Positions 16,396 through 24,536 of a stretch of 38,419 bases of DNA are shown in pieces. The notes beneath the pieces were generated by a model. That model had not been told where the DNA came from, ran no database searches, and worked only from the letters and a program-made list of their open reading frames with translations. Origin of the DNA: a bacterium UBP6_UBA1196 (GTDB lineage: Bacteria > UBP6 > UBA1177). The stretch spans positions 1-38,419 of the forward strand of contig DBYC01000050.1 of assembly GCA_002310035.1 (NCBI GenBank). Direction: 5' to 3'. Within the stretch, counting starts at the first letter, position 1. Every line of letters starts with the position of its first letter. Position numbers and translations under genes: made by a program.

Positions 16396-17760
16396 TTAAA
16401 ACGCGCAGTCTGTTGAATAAATCACATTTGTTCCTGTGCCGTTCAAACCGTTGCCGGAACTGTCTTTTGCGTTATTGCTGAAATCATATAAAACAATAGT
16501 GTTGTCGTCTTTTACCATCGGCTTCGGCAGTGCATCGGCAAACTCGCTTTGATAGGTATTTTTGCTGATTTTCAGCTGGTCGATCTTACCTTTAAAAAAT
16601 GTATTTCTTGACTCATCGTATCCGATCGTAAGATCATTAGTGTTGGTATTCGGTATCATGGATGTTATAACAGTTTCGGAATCTTGAGCCACCTGTTTTC
16701 CGTTTACATAAAGGCGGATATAAGCCTTTTTCATAGGAATCACTCCATCTGATTCTTCTACAGTATAGTAGGAAAGCGCGACATGATTCCAACCGTTCTG
16801 CCAAACTTTTTCCAAATTCGAAGCTTCGTTTGACCCGACTGTAGCGGCAAAAGGATTTATGCTGCTATTGTAATAAAAACCACCTGCCATCGTTTTATAT
16901 GTTGTACCGCCGCTCCAGCTTGAAGTCTTCTCTTTGTACATTGCCGTCAGATAATAAGAAACACTGCGGGCATTGCCTTTTCTCACGATTGCCGGAATAC
17001 TATCTGAAACAGCGTCCTGTTTTACCCAAGCTTCTATCGTCCACGAATCTCCAAGATTGAGCCTGGTGTCATTTTTGTTTAGTGAAACGGCAATTCTTGA
17101 ATTTGAACCGTTAAACTCCGCAGAGCAGATCGGTTTACATTTATTGTCTTCACGCCGTGCGTTTTCAGCACAGATATACTGGCAGAATTTCGGTTCATCG
17201 CCGGAATCATTGTATTCCGTGTCGTAAGTCGGCCCGACCCATGTATTGTCGTCAAAATCGTAGTAAAGATTATAGCTCTGGTCTGAACGCCATACGATAT
17301 AATCGGCATTCTCGCCTTCAGGGATCTTGCATTTAACGATTTTGGAACATCTCGCCGGATCATCGGCATCTGCAAACGCATCCCATTCTCCGCCTGCCGC
17401 ATAGCACTTTCCCTCTTCGCTTTCGGGATCAACATCAGGAACGGTATCGGAATCGTCGTCTGAATCAGTCGAATCACCTGAATCAGTCGAATCGCCGGAA
17501 TCTGTCGAATCGCCGGAGTCTGTCGAATCGCCTGAATCCGCAGAATCGCTGCTGTCGGAAGAATCGCCGTCCGGCTTGCCGCTGTCGGAAGAATCACCGT
17601 CGGACGCGGTGTCCGAATCAGCCGAATCCGCATCGCTGTCGTCATCGCTTACCGCAGTGCTGTCGCCTTCGTCTTCAGGATTTATTTTCTGAACACCGTT
17701 CGAGTCGCAGGCTACAAAAAAGAAAAGTAAAAAAACTAAAAACAAATTGAAAAATCTCAT
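16396..17760 (-). CDS. LamG-like lipoprotein, paralogue A
   Basis: A 454-residue predicted lipoprotein. The signal peptide ends in FFVAC with Cys18. Residues of about 33-110 are a stalk of Asp/Ser/Gly repeats (unit DSGDST), coded by 18-bp DNA repeats. Then comes a Cys-containing module with a YDTEYNDSGDEP stretch, and from about 210 a concanavalin/LamG-like beta-sandwich: WTIEAWVKQD, WNHVALSYY, YVNGKQVA, and IDQLKISKN near the end. Such domains usually bind glycans or protein partners. The ATG at 17758-17760 follows GGAGG; an upstream in-frame codon is ignored. It is a paralogue of the next gene upstream, which has the same signal, stalk and domain plan. Function unknown; probably exposed at the cell surface. 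Confidence 0.88.
   Translation of the reverse strand: MRFFNLFLVFLLFFFVACDSNGVQKINPEDEGDSTAVSDDDSDADSADSDTASDGDSSDSGKPDGDSSDSSDSADSGDSTDSGDSTDSGDSTDSGDSTDSDDDSDTVPDVDPESEEGKCYAAGGEWDAFADADDPARCSKIVKCKIPEGENADYIVWRSDQSYNLYYDFDDNTWVGPTYDTEYNDSGDEPKFCQYICAENARREDNKCKPICSAEFNGSNSRIAVSLNKNDTRLNLGDSWTIEAWVKQDAVSDSIPAIVRKGNARSVSYYLTAMYKEKTSSWSGGTTYKTMAGGFYYNSSINPFAATVGSNEASNLEKVWQNGWNHVALSYYTVEESDGVIPMKKAYIRLYVNGKQVAQDSETVITSMIPNTNTNDLTIGYDESRNTFFKGKIDQLKISKNTYQSEFADALPKPMVKDDNTIVLYDFSNNAKDSSGNGLNGTGTNVIYSTDCAF
17462..17533 (-). repeat. 18-bp tandem repeats coding DSGDST
   Basis: Four imperfect 18-bp units (17462-17479, 17480-17497, 17498-17515, 17516-17533) encode the hexapeptide stalk of lipoprotein A. 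Changes in unit number would stay in frame and would only lengthen or shorten the stalk. Confidence 0.85.
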
Positions 17761-17802
17761 ATTTTCCTCCGCCAAAAAACAGCAAAAAAGCACAAACATA
17801 CT

Positions 17803-17830
17803 ATTATAGAGACTTGTAAAAATTTGTATA
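17803..17830 (-). promoter_or_regulatory. Promoter of lipoprotein A
   Basis: On the minus strand, TATAAT (17803-17808) has a TATACA-like -35 (17825-17830) 16 bp upstream. The approximately 45 bp from the -10 to the ATG closely match the same region in front of paralogue B, so the promoter-leader segment was duplicated with the gene. Confidence 0.5.
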
Positions 17831-17877
17831 GTTTTTATTTACATTGAATTTTTAAGGGAAAAATAGCGCCGTGCGGA

Positions 17878-19197
17878 TTATTCTTCTTTGCAGTCAGTGG
17901 AATACTGGATCTTGGTTTCTACTCCGTACTTACCCGATTTAGCATCCTTAGCATCACCGCTGAAATCCCAGAAAGCAATGGTGTTGTCGTCAGCATAAAG
18001 TTTTGCAGGCTCAAAATTAGCGGTATATCTTGCGGTATTCGAAATTCTGATTGAATCGATGAGGCCGGTAAAATATCTGTCGGAGTTCCTGGCTCCAAAA
18101 ACAAGCGGCTCGTTGTTCGGGATAAAAGTCGGAGCTCCGCTGTAATTACCCGTCTTAGCCAAATTGCCGTTTATGAACACCGTCAGTTTGTAGGTTGTCC
18201 ATCCGCCGCCTCCACCGTATTGATTGGTTTCCTGATTATAAACCATGGCGACATGACTCCAGCCTTCCGGAAATGTATTTAATGTCGCATTGACCTGATT
18301 GTTTTTTGGATTACCGTATTGCTGGTAGGAATAATAAGTTGAAGCCGTCAAACCGTAACCGTTACCCTGACTTCCGTTGTAATATCCGCTAAGAAGATAT
18401 TCAGGATTACTTGTGCTGGTTCCTTTCCTGAGTACAGGATAAATTTGGTAATCCGGCAACTCGTCTGCTGACTGCTTTATCCATGCTTCTATCGTCCAGC
18501 CGTCCAAACCTACAATGCTCGGAGCATCCTCTGAGTCGATCGTAATCTTAGAGTTGGTTCCGTTGAATTTTGCCGAACAAATCAGTTTGCACTCATCGCC
18601 TGCAGGACCTTCAGGCAAAGCGTTTGCAGCACAGACATACTGGCACGGCTGAGGTTCACCGTCGCCGTACTCTGTTGCATAAGCCAGCGGCTCCCATGCT
18701 TCGGCATTGACATCATAAAATATATCATAACTTGTGTCGGTTCCGACTCTCCATTCGGAATTCGCAGGTTTCGGGTCGCAGAATACCGTTTTGAAGCATT
18801 TGTAGGGTTCATCTGCTTCCGCATTCCAAGTTCCACCTGCGTTCGCGCATTTTTCAGCATCGTCAGGATAAGTTGAATTATCTTCGTCCGGATTCGGATC
18901 GACATCGTTGTCATTGTTCGGATCGTCAGTATCTGCCTGATCGCCGTCCGGTTTACCGCTGTCAGAAGAATCGCCGTCAGGTTTACCGCTGTCGGAAGAA
19001 TCAGCATCTGGTTTGCCGCTGTCGGAAGTATCGCCGTCTGATGCAGTGTCCGAATCAGCCGAATCAGCATCGCTGTCGTCATCGCTTACCGCAGTGCTGT
19101 CACCTTCGTCATCAGGATTTATTTTATGAACACCGTTCGGGTTGCAGGCCACAAAAAAGAAAAGTAAACAAACTAAAAATAAATTGAAAAATCTCAT
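17878..19197 (-). CDS. LamG-like lipoprotein, paralogue B
   Basis: A 439-residue predicted lipoprotein with signal MRFFNLFLVCLLFFFVAC, nearly the same as in paralogue A, and lipidated Cys18. The Asp/Ser stalk (about 33-90) uses a ten-residue unit, DSGKPDGDSS, rather than the hexapeptide of A. Next comes a Cys-containing segment with YATEYGDGEP, then a LamG-like sandwich (about 205-435): KFNGTNSKITI, WTIEAWIKQS, WSHVAMVYN, FINGNLAK and IDSIRISN. The ATG follows GGAGG. It has its own strong promoter and lies 117 bp before paralogue A. The two share the first 45 residues or so best and drift apart in the C-terminal domain, which fits duplication followed by divergence of the binding part. Confidence 0.88.
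   Translation of the reverse strand: MRFFNLFLVCLLFFFVACNPNGVHKINPDDEGDSTAVSDDDSDADSADSDTASDGDTSDSGKPDADSSDSGKPDGDSSDSGKPDGDQADTDDPNNDNDVDPNPDEDNSTYPDDAEKCANAGGTWNAEADEPYKCFKTVFCDPKPANSEWRVGTDTSYDIFYDVNAEAWEPLAYATEYGDGEPQPCQYVCAANALPEGPAGDECKLICSAKFNGTNSKITIDSEDAPSIVGLDGWTIEAWIKQSADELPDYQIYPVLRKGTSTSNPEYLLSGYYNGSQGNGYGLTASTYYSYQQYGNPKNNQVNATLNTFPEGWSHVAMVYNQETNQYGGGGGWTTYKLTVFINGNLAKTGNYSGAPTFIPNNEPLVFGARNSDRYFTGLIDSIRISNTARYTANFEPAKLYADDNTIAFWDFSGDAKDAKSGKYGVETKIQYSTDCKEE
18941..19030 (-). repeat. 30-bp tandem repeats coding a ten-residue stalk unit
   Basis: Three consecutive 30-bp units (18941-18970, 18971-19000, 19001-19030) differ by only a few bases and encode the DSGKPDGDSS-type stalk of lipoprotein B. 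One related unit occurs in lipoprotein A around 17545-17600. Confidence 0.88.
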
Positions 19198-19241
19198 ATT
19201 TTTCCTCCGCTAAAAAACATCAAAAAACTCATAAACAAATT

Positions 19242-19269
19242 ATTATAGAGCGAATTAATAAAAAAACAA
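19242..19269 (-). promoter_or_regulatory. Promoter of lipoprotein B
   Basis: Minus-strand TTGTTT (19264-19269), 16-bp spacer, TATAAT (19242-19247), about 45 bp before the ATG. It faces away from the phosphatase promoter at 19358-19386, with the repeat array between the two. Confidence 0.6.
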
Positions 19270-19294
19270 GAGGCGCCGGCGACCGTCGAAAAGA

Positions 19295-19358
19295 GCGTAA
19301 CGACGTGACGATGTGACGTCGAAACGATGTGACGTCGAAACGATGTGACGTCGAAATT
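19295..19358. repeat. Tandem 16-bp repeat array between divergent promoters
   Basis: Units of atgtgacgtcgaaacg start at 19311 and 19327, and a third (last bases differing) at 19343. Just before them, 19295-19311 carries the 17-base gcgtaacgacgtgacga also present at 1668-1684. Each unit holds the palindrome GACGTC. The array ends against the -35 box of the phosphatase promoter. No reading frame on either strand explains it. Confidence 0.9.
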
Positions 19359-19386
19359 TGTCTTTTGCCGCCGTTTTCTGTATAAG
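19358..19386 (+). promoter_or_regulatory. Promoter of phosphatase-yggS-tgt operon
   Basis: TTGTCT (19358-19363), 17-bp spacer, TATAAG (19381-19386), giving a leader of about 30 nt before the ATG at 19423. The tandem 16-bp repeats occupy the region directly upstream, where an activator would bind. Confidence 0.6.
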
Positions 19387-19422
19387 ACCGAGTTTGCAGG
19401 TTTTTCCAAAAGCGAGGAAAGC

Positions 19423-19989
19423 ATGGCATCAAAAGTCATAAAAAACAGCTATTGGGTCGTCCCAGGCGAGATAATGGCGGGGCCGTTTCCCGGAAGTTAC
19501 GAGGATTTCAACGCAAAACTGCGTCTCCGCTCCCTTTTCGACGATGGGATCCGCGCTTTCATCAACCTTCAGGAAGATAGCGAAATGGCGCGCAGCGACA
19601 AAGGCTACAACGAAAATTACGGCGATATTTTCAGGATTTTCCTCAAAAACAGCGGCGAAAACGAGATCGAAGGAGGTCTGGTAAGGCGTTTTTCCATTCC
19701 AGACAAAACAGTGCCAAGTGTTGAGCTTATGAAACAGATCCTTGATGAAATAGATATGCTTCATGCAAAAAAAATCCCGCTTTACATCCACTGCTGGGGC
19801 GGTTTGGGGAGAACGGCGACCGTCGTCGGCTGCTGGCTTGTGCGCCACGGAATAGCGGACAGAAACACAGTCCTCGACGAGATCTTCACTCTCCGCAGCA
19901 TAGGTGTCGACCCCGCTTATCTGGCCTACAGATCACCTGAAACCGACGAACAGGAACGCTTTATCCTTTCATGGAAAAAGGGAGAATAG
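19423..19989 (+). CDS. Dual-specificity-type protein phosphatase
   Basis: A 188-residue cytoplasmic protein of the Cys-based phosphatase superfamily. The P-loop HCWGGLGRTA (123-132) gives catalytic Cys124 and Arg130 in the C-x5-R motif. The HCWGGxGRT form is typical of bacterial DSP/CDKN3-like phosphatases. A general-acid Asp is likely in the segment before residue 100 but I cannot assign it. The ATG at 19423 follows GAGGAA; the frame is open to 19345, across the promoter, so the longer start is rejected. It ends 2 bp before yggS and begins a three-gene operon with yggS and tgt. The target could be a protein, a nucleotide or an inositol phosphate. Confidence 0.88.
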   Translation: MASKVIKNSYWVVPGEIMAGPFPGSYEDFNAKLRLRSLFDDGIRAFINLQEDSEMARSDKGYNENYGDIFRIFLKNSGENEIEGGLVRRFSIPDKTVPSVELMKQILDEIDMLHAKKIPLYIHCWGGLGRTATVVGCWLVRHGIADRNTVLDEIFTLRSIGVDPAYLAYRSPETDEQERFILSWKKGE

Positions 19990-19991
19990 TT

Positions 19992-20702
19992 ATGGAAGAA
20001 AAGATTGAACTTGTGAAAAAAGTTTATGCGGCGATCCATGCAGCCGCAGAAATTGCCGGACGCGACAGCCGCGAAGTGAGACTTGTCGCAGTCTCGAAAA
20101 CAAAACCCGTTGAAGACATAATCGCTTTCCACAGAGCCGGACTGCGCGAATTCGGAGAAAACTATGTGCAGGAATTTGTCGATAAATTCGAAGAGCTCAA
20201 AGACCACGGTCTGATCTGGCATTTCATCGGACACTTGCAAAAAAACAAGGTGAAATACATCGTTGACAAAGCGTTTCTGATCCACACGGTCGATTCGTTC
20301 GAACTTGCTGAAGAGATCGAAAAACAGGCCATAAAAAAAGAAATTCCGCAGGTCAGGATCCTGCTTCAGGTAAATATCGGCAGAGAACCTCAGAAAGGCG
20401 GCTGCAACCCCGACGAAGTGTGCGAATTATACAATAAAATCAAAGAATTGAAACACATCAAAGTCTGCGGACTTATGAGCATTCCGCCATTTATCGAAGC
20501 GGAGAAACTCCGTCCGTTCCACAGAAAACTTTTTGATCTAAGGGCCGAAGTCATCGAAAAATGCGGAGCTGACCCCGAAGTTTTCAAGGAACTTTCGATG
20601 GGAATGTCAGAAGATTTCGATGTCGCGATCGAAGAAGGCGCAACGATCGTGAGACTCGGCACAATCCTCTTCGGAGCAAGGGAAAAGAAGGTGGCACAAT
20701 GA
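19992..20702 (+). CDS. yggS: PLP-binding protein, YggS/PLPBP family
   Basis: A 236-residue pyridoxal-phosphate-binding protein of the YggS family, which keeps vitamin B6 and amino-acid pools in balance and has no known catalytic activity. It has the fold type III barrel features: LVAVSKTKP with PLP-binding Lys36, ENYVQEF, WHFIGHLQKNKVK, the HTVDS block, and MGMSEDFDVAIEEGATIVRLGT near the C-terminus split over residues about 200-222. The ATG at 19992 has GGAGAA upstream. It overlaps the tgt start by 4 bp (ATGA). Confidence 0.96.
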   Translation: MEEKIELVKKVYAAIHAAAEIAGRDSREVRLVAVSKTKPVEDIIAFHRAGLREFGENYVQEFVDKFEELKDHGLIWHFIGHLQKNKVKYIVDKAFLIHTVDSFELAEEIEKQAIKKEIPQVRILLQVNIGREPQKGGCNPDEVCELYNKIKELKHIKVCGLMSIPPFIEAEKLRPFHRKLFDLRAEVIEKCGADPEVFKELSMGMSEDFDVAIEEGATIVRLGTILFGAREKKVAQ

Positions 20703-21799
20703 TAACTTTCAAGGTTTTAAAAGAGTGCGGAAAGGCGCGGCGCGGCGTTATAACGACTCCGCACGGCGAGATACAGACCCCGATCTTTATGCCGGTAGGA
20801 ACTCAGGGAACAGTAAAAGCAGTCCTGCCGGAACAGCTTGAAAATTTGGGCGCACAGATAATTTTAGGCAACACTTATCACCTTTTTCTGCGCCCGGGTC
20901 ACCAGCTCATAAAAGAGACTTTCGGCTCGCTCCACAACATGATGAAGTGGAACCATCCTATCCTCACCGACAGCGGCGGATTTCAGGTTTTCAGCCTGGG
21001 ACCATTGCGTAAAATCAAGGAGGAAGGAGTTTATTTCAGCAGCCACATTGACGGCTCGAAACGCTTCATTTCGCCCGAGATCTCGATCGAGATCCAGGAA
21101 GCTCTGGGCAGCGACATAATGATGGCATTCGACGAATGTCCTGCTCTCCCCTGCTCACGCGAATACATGATCGATTCGATGGAACGCACGACCCGCTGGG
21201 CAAAACGCTGCCTAGAGGCGAGAAAAAGTGACAACGCCCTTTTCGGAATAACGCAGGGCGGGACTGACATCGAACTCAGAATGAAACACCTCGAGGAAAT
21301 GACTGCGATGCCTTTTGACGGCTTTTCGATCGGGGGACTCAGCGTCGGCGAAGAAAAAGAGGAAATGTACAAAACGCTTGAAGAGATCCCGCACCTTCTT
21401 CCGGCAGACAAACCGCGTTACCTCATGGGGGTCGGCACTCCGAGAGACATAATCAAAGGGATTTTGGAAGGCGTTGACATGTTTGACTGCGTAATGCCGA
21501 CACGTAACGCAAGAAACGGCCAGCTTTTTACAAGAAACGGCACGATGAACATCAAGCGCGCCGAATTCGAGCGCGACACAAGACCGGTCGACGAGAAATG
21601 CAGCTGCTACACCTGCCGCAACTTCAGCCGCGCCTATCTCCGTCATCTCTATAAAGCGGGCGAATACCTCTCCCCGATCCTCAATTCGATCCACAACCTG
21701 CACTTCTATCTTGATCTAGCCGCCGAAGCGCGCAAAAGGATCGAAGAAGGTACAATATCAGAATTTTATTCGGAAATTTCTAAAGTTTACGAAAGATAG
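20699..21799 (+). CDS. tgt: Queuine/preQ1 tRNA-ribosyltransferase
   Basis: A 366-residue enzyme that exchanges guanine 34 of tRNAs with GUN anticodons for preQ1, the key step of queuosine formation. Visible residues are the DSGGFQVFSLG block (D91), the nucleophile D263 in MFDCVMPTRNARNG, GITQGG and GGLSVGE for base recognition, and the zinc site C301, C303, C306 and H332. Length is normal. Its ATG overlaps the yggS stop. The tRNA-Asp at 34.9 kb has a GUC anticodon and would be one of its substrates. Other queuosine genes are not in the window. Convergent with pepT, 2 bp apart. Confidence 0.97.
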   Translation: MITFKVLKECGKARRGVITTPHGEIQTPIFMPVGTQGTVKAVLPEQLENLGAQIILGNTYHLFLRPGHQLIKETFGSLHNMMKWNHPILTDSGGFQVFSLGPLRKIKEEGVYFSSHIDGSKRFISPEISIEIQEALGSDIMMAFDECPALPCSREYMIDSMERTTRWAKRCLEARKSDNALFGITQGGTDIELRMKHLEEMTAMPFDGFSIGGLSVGEEKEEMYKTLEEIPHLLPADKPRYLMGVGTPRDIIKGILEGVDMFDCVMPTRNARNGQLFTRNGTMNIKRAEFERDTRPVDEKCSCYTCRNFSRAYLRHLYKAGEYLSPILNSIHNLHFYLDLAAEARKRIEEGTISEFYSEISKVYER

Positions 21800-21801
21800 A
21801 C

Positions 21802-23049
21802 TTATTTGACGTTTTCAAGAATCTTGACAGTAACAGCAGAAGCAAGTGCGATATCTTCGAGAGCAACCCACTCTTTCTGCGAATGGAAGTTTACGCCGCC
21901 TGCAAAAAGGTTCGGACACGGAAGTCCCATGAAAGAAAGTCTTGCGCCGTCGGTTCCGCCGCGGATGGGCTCGACTTCAGGTGCAGCACCGAGATCTTCG
22001 ATCGCCTTTTTGACATATTCGTAAACGACCATGTTGTTCTTCATGACTTCGTACATATTGAGGTAGCTTTCGGTGAAAACGGGAGTTACCTGAAGGCGCG
22101 GTTCCTCAGCCTTGAGAACTTCGATGATGTTGAGGATTATCTTCTCTTCGCGCTCGATGTCTTCCGGAACGAAGCTTCTGAGGATCATGCTGACAGTAAC
22201 TTCCTCGCTGCCGCCGCTGATGCCGACAATGTGGATGAAAGGCTCTCTGCCGCAGGTCCTCTCAGGCGACATCGTCTTCGGAAGCATATCGATGAATTTT
22301 CCTGCGTATCTGATCGCGTTGACCATTTTGTCTTTTGCGTATCCGGGGTGGATCGAAACGCCGCGGAAAGTGACTTTTGCCGAGAAAGCGTTGAAATTTT
22401 CGTAGTTTACTTCATAAGGAGCACCGCCGTCGAGCGTGTATGCGAAATCCGCATCGACTTTCTGAAGGTTGATTTTGTCGACACCGCGTCCGATCTCTTC
22501 GTCGGGAGTGAAGCAGATTCTGATTTCGGGGTGTTTGATTTCAGGATGTTTGCCGAGATATTCGACCATCGACATGATCGCAGCTACGCCGGCTTTGTCG
22601 TCAGCGCCGAGAAGCGTCGTTCCGTCGGAAGTGATGATCGTGTCACCGATGCAGTCCGAAAGGTGCATCGTGTCAGCAGGGTCGATGACTGTTCCGCCGT
22701 TAAGTTTGATAACTGAACCATCGTATTTTTCGTGGATCACAGGTTGAACGCCTTCGCCTTTGCAGTCAAGAGCGACATCCATGTGAGCGATGAAAGCGAC
22801 TTTCTTCGTGATACCGCAGTTTGTTGCCATCTTCGCGTAAACATAGCCGTTTTCATCCATTTCGGCATTTGCAAGACCGAGCGATTTAAGCTCTTCGACA
22901 AGCTTTCTGCCGAGATTTTTTTCTTTCGGCGAAGAAGGACATGTCTCGCTTTCTTCAACAGACTGCGTGTCTTCCTTAACATAATCGAGGAAACGGTTCA
23001 ACAAATTGGTTTCATTGAGGATTTTTGCTGCCAACTGATCTCTTTTCAT
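21802..23049 (-). CDS. pepT: Peptidase T (tripeptide aminopeptidase)
   Basis: A 415-residue M20B zinc peptidase that removes the N-terminal residue of tripeptides in the cytoplasm. Metal ligands are seen in order: H89 and D91 (AHMDVA), D151/D152 (LLGADDKAG), E185/E186 (PDEEIG), D208 (TLDGG), and the His near the C-terminus in NFHSQKE. The dimerisation lid lies between. Length matches PepT (about 408). The frame is open to 23139, overlapping rnfB; the ATG at 23047-23049 with GGAG upstream gives the usual N-terminus. It lies 31 bp after rnfB on the same strand. Confidence 0.95.
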   Translation of the reverse strand: MKRDQLAAKILNETNLLNRFLDYVKEDTQSVEESETCPSSPKEKNLGRKLVEELKSLGLANAEMDENGYVYAKMATNCGITKKVAFIAHMDVALDCKGEGVQPVIHEKYDGSVIKLNGGTVIDPADTMHLSDCIGDTIITSDGTTLLGADDKAGVAAIMSMVEYLGKHPEIKHPEIRICFTPDEEIGRGVDKINLQKVDADFAYTLDGGAPYEVNYENFNAFSAKVTFRGVSIHPGYAKDKMVNAIRYAGKFIDMLPKTMSPERTCGREPFIHIVGISGGSEEVTVSMILRSFVPEDIEREEKIILNIIEVLKAEEPRLQVTPVFTESYLNMYEVMKNNMVVYEYVKKAIEDLGAAPEVEPIRGGTDGARLSFMGLPCPNLFAGGVNFHSQKEWVALEDIALASAVTVKILENVK

Positions 23050-23080
23050 AGTAGAACTCCATCTAAAGTTAGTAAAAAAA

Positions 23081-23974
23081 TCAAGCTTTTTCTTCAGGTG
23101 CCGGTGCAGCCGCCTTTGCTTCCGCCGGTTTTTCGGCAACTTTGATCTCGAATGTCGCCTTTATAGCGTGTGTCGGGCAGGCTGCAGCGCATTTTCCGCA
23201 AGCGATGCACTTAGCCGGGTCGATGTAAGCAAGGAAATTCTCGACTGTGATCGCCTGAACTTTTTCAGGGCACTCTTTCGCGCACTTTCCGCAGCCGATG
23301 CATGCCGCTTTGCAGACGCTCATTGCAGCCGGAGCCTTGTCGGTATTGCGGCAGCCTACGAAAACGCGCCTGCCGTTGCGCCCTTTCGGACGGATCTCGA
23401 TAAGTTTTCTCGGGCACTTCTTAGCGCAGACTCCGCAGGAAGTGCATTTTTCTTCGTCGACAACGGGAAGTCCCGTGGTTTTATCCATCGAAAGCGCTCC
23501 GAATGCACAAGCCGAAACGCAGTCGCCAAGTCCCAGGCAGCCGTAAGGACAGCCTTTCTCGCCGATAAAAAGCGAAGCGGCTACAGCGCAGTTAGCAGGA
23601 CCGTCGTAATCGCTTTTTCTGGTCGTTTTTTCCAAAGTTCCGCCGCATCTGACAACTGCTACTTTGGGAACACTTTCCTGCATTGCAAGACCGATGACCT
23701 CACCTATTTTCTTGCGGGTTTCGGCGTTGCAGCCGGGACAGCACGGAATATCGGAAGAACCTGCTGTTGCAGCTTTGACAATACCCTCGGCAAGTCCGCG
23801 GCATCCGGGGAAACCGCATCCGCCGCAGTTCGCGCCGGGAAGGAACTCAAGCACTTCGTCGATGCGAGGATCTTCCTCGACCTTGAATTTTTTGGCTGTG
23901 AGAAAAAGGATTACAGCCGCCGCAACGGCGATGATTCCCAAAATCAGAACCGAATAAAGGATAACTCCGTCCAT
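23081..23974 (-). CDS. rnfB: RnfB-like ferredoxin, electron transport complex subunit
   Basis: A 297-residue membrane-anchored iron-sulfur protein of the RnfB type, the subunit that passes electrons from soluble ferredoxin into the Rnf complex. A single N-terminal membrane helix (about 5-27) is followed by the Rnf-specific cluster NCGGCGFPGC with CCPGC downstream. Then come ferredoxin-like motifs: CxxxC/CxxxxxC in CPYGCLGLGDCVSAC, CTSCGVCAKKCP, CIGCGKCAKECP and CIACGKCAAACP. The last 25 residues are Ala/Pro/Glu-rich. GGGGG precedes the ATG. The upstream neighbour is an RseC-like gene, a known companion of Rnf/Rsx genes, but rnfA, C, D, E and G are not in the window. Confidence 0.92.
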   Translation of the reverse strand: MDGVILYSVLILGIIAVAAAVILFLTAKKFKVEEDPRIDEVLEFLPGANCGGCGFPGCRGLAEGIVKAATAGSSDIPCCPGCNAETRKKIGEVIGLAMQESVPKVAVVRCGGTLEKTTRKSDYDGPANCAVAASLFIGEKGCPYGCLGLGDCVSACAFGALSMDKTTGLPVVDEEKCTSCGVCAKKCPRKLIEIRPKGRNGRRVFVGCRNTDKAPAAMSVCKAACIGCGKCAKECPEKVQAITVENFLAYIDPAKCIACGKCAAACPTHAIKATFEIKVAEKPAEAKAAAPAPEEKA

Positions 23975-23989
23975 AACTACCCCCGTAAA

Positions 23990-24403
23990 TTAAGATTTCC
24001 TGCAAACAAAGACAAAAGTCTTCGCGAAATACGGCTTCAAAAGAGCCAGGATCACAAAATAAGGCACTAAAATTATTAAAGAAATTAAAGCACTCAAAGC
24101 TTCTGACGGAACAAAGTTCGAAGAGATAAAAAGCGCAGAAACCATCAGAACGAACGGAATGAAAAAAACATAAAAAACAGCTTTCAAACCGAACTTTTCC
24201 TCCATTTCGACAACCACGGAATCCCCTTCTGCGATCTCTTCCATCGGGACTGCTTCGATAATTTTCTCAGCCATATCGTGAGCCGCACACATACTTTTCG
24301 CATGGCACGCACTGCATGCGCTTTTGACTTCGATTTTTACCGAAACCAGCTCTTTTCCGGCCTTAACGACCGTCCCGGTGTGAGAAACTTTCGTATTCGC
24401 CAT
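23990..24403 (-). CDS. RseC/MucC family membrane protein
   Basis: A 137-residue protein with the RseC/MucC plan: a small N-terminal beta domain with the cysteine pattern CSACHAKSMC (about 31-40), then two hydrophobic helices (about 75-97 and 103-125). In other bacteria RseC is linked to the reduction system that resets SoxR and to Rnf function. Here it lies 15 bp upstream of rnfB, which supports the call. The ATG at 24401-24403 has only a weak AGGTT in front. First gene of the rseC-rnfB-pepT run. Confidence 0.85.
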   Translation of the reverse strand: MANTKVSHTGTVVKAGKELVSVKIEVKSACSACHAKSMCAAHDMAEKIIEAVPMEEIAEGDSVVVEMEEKFGLKAVFYVFFIPFVLMVSALFISSNFVPSEALSALISLIILVPYFVILALLKPYFAKTFVFVCRKS

Positions 24404-24481
24404 GTTTTGAACCTAAAAAAAACGCATTTTTTTATATTTTTCGCGATTTTTGTCAATTTTTGGCGCGATATTTTTGGAGCA

Positions 24482-24510
24482 TTGACAGAAAAATGAAATA
24501 AATTTAAGAT
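24482..24510 (+). promoter_or_regulatory. Strong promoter of the moxR gene
   Basis: TTGACA (24482-24487), 17-bp spacer, TAAGAT (24505-24510), 39 bp before the ATG. A second TTGACA lies on the opposite strand (24451-24456), facing rseC, but its -10 spacing is poor. Confidence 0.65.
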
Positions 24511-24511
24511 G

Positions 24512-24536
24512 CCGCTTGTTTTTGAAGCGGTTTTTT
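24512..24536 (+). other. Hairpin followed by T-run in the moxR leader
   Basis: CCGCTT (24512-24517) pairs with AAGCGG (24525-24530) across 7 nt and is followed by six Ts, the form of a small intrinsic terminator. It sits at the expected transcription start, between the -10 box and the AGGAGG ribosome binding site, and no plus-strand gene ends before it. It might cover the start region, act on read-through, or be chance. Confidence 0.5.

Noticed and set aside
19295..19358. CRISPR array
   Set aside because: The 16-bp units are directly adjacent with no unique spacers, and no cas genes are present.
21883..22716. Antisense open frame of 277 residues within pepT
   Set aside because: It is a shadow of the conserved peptidase, without motif or start signal.
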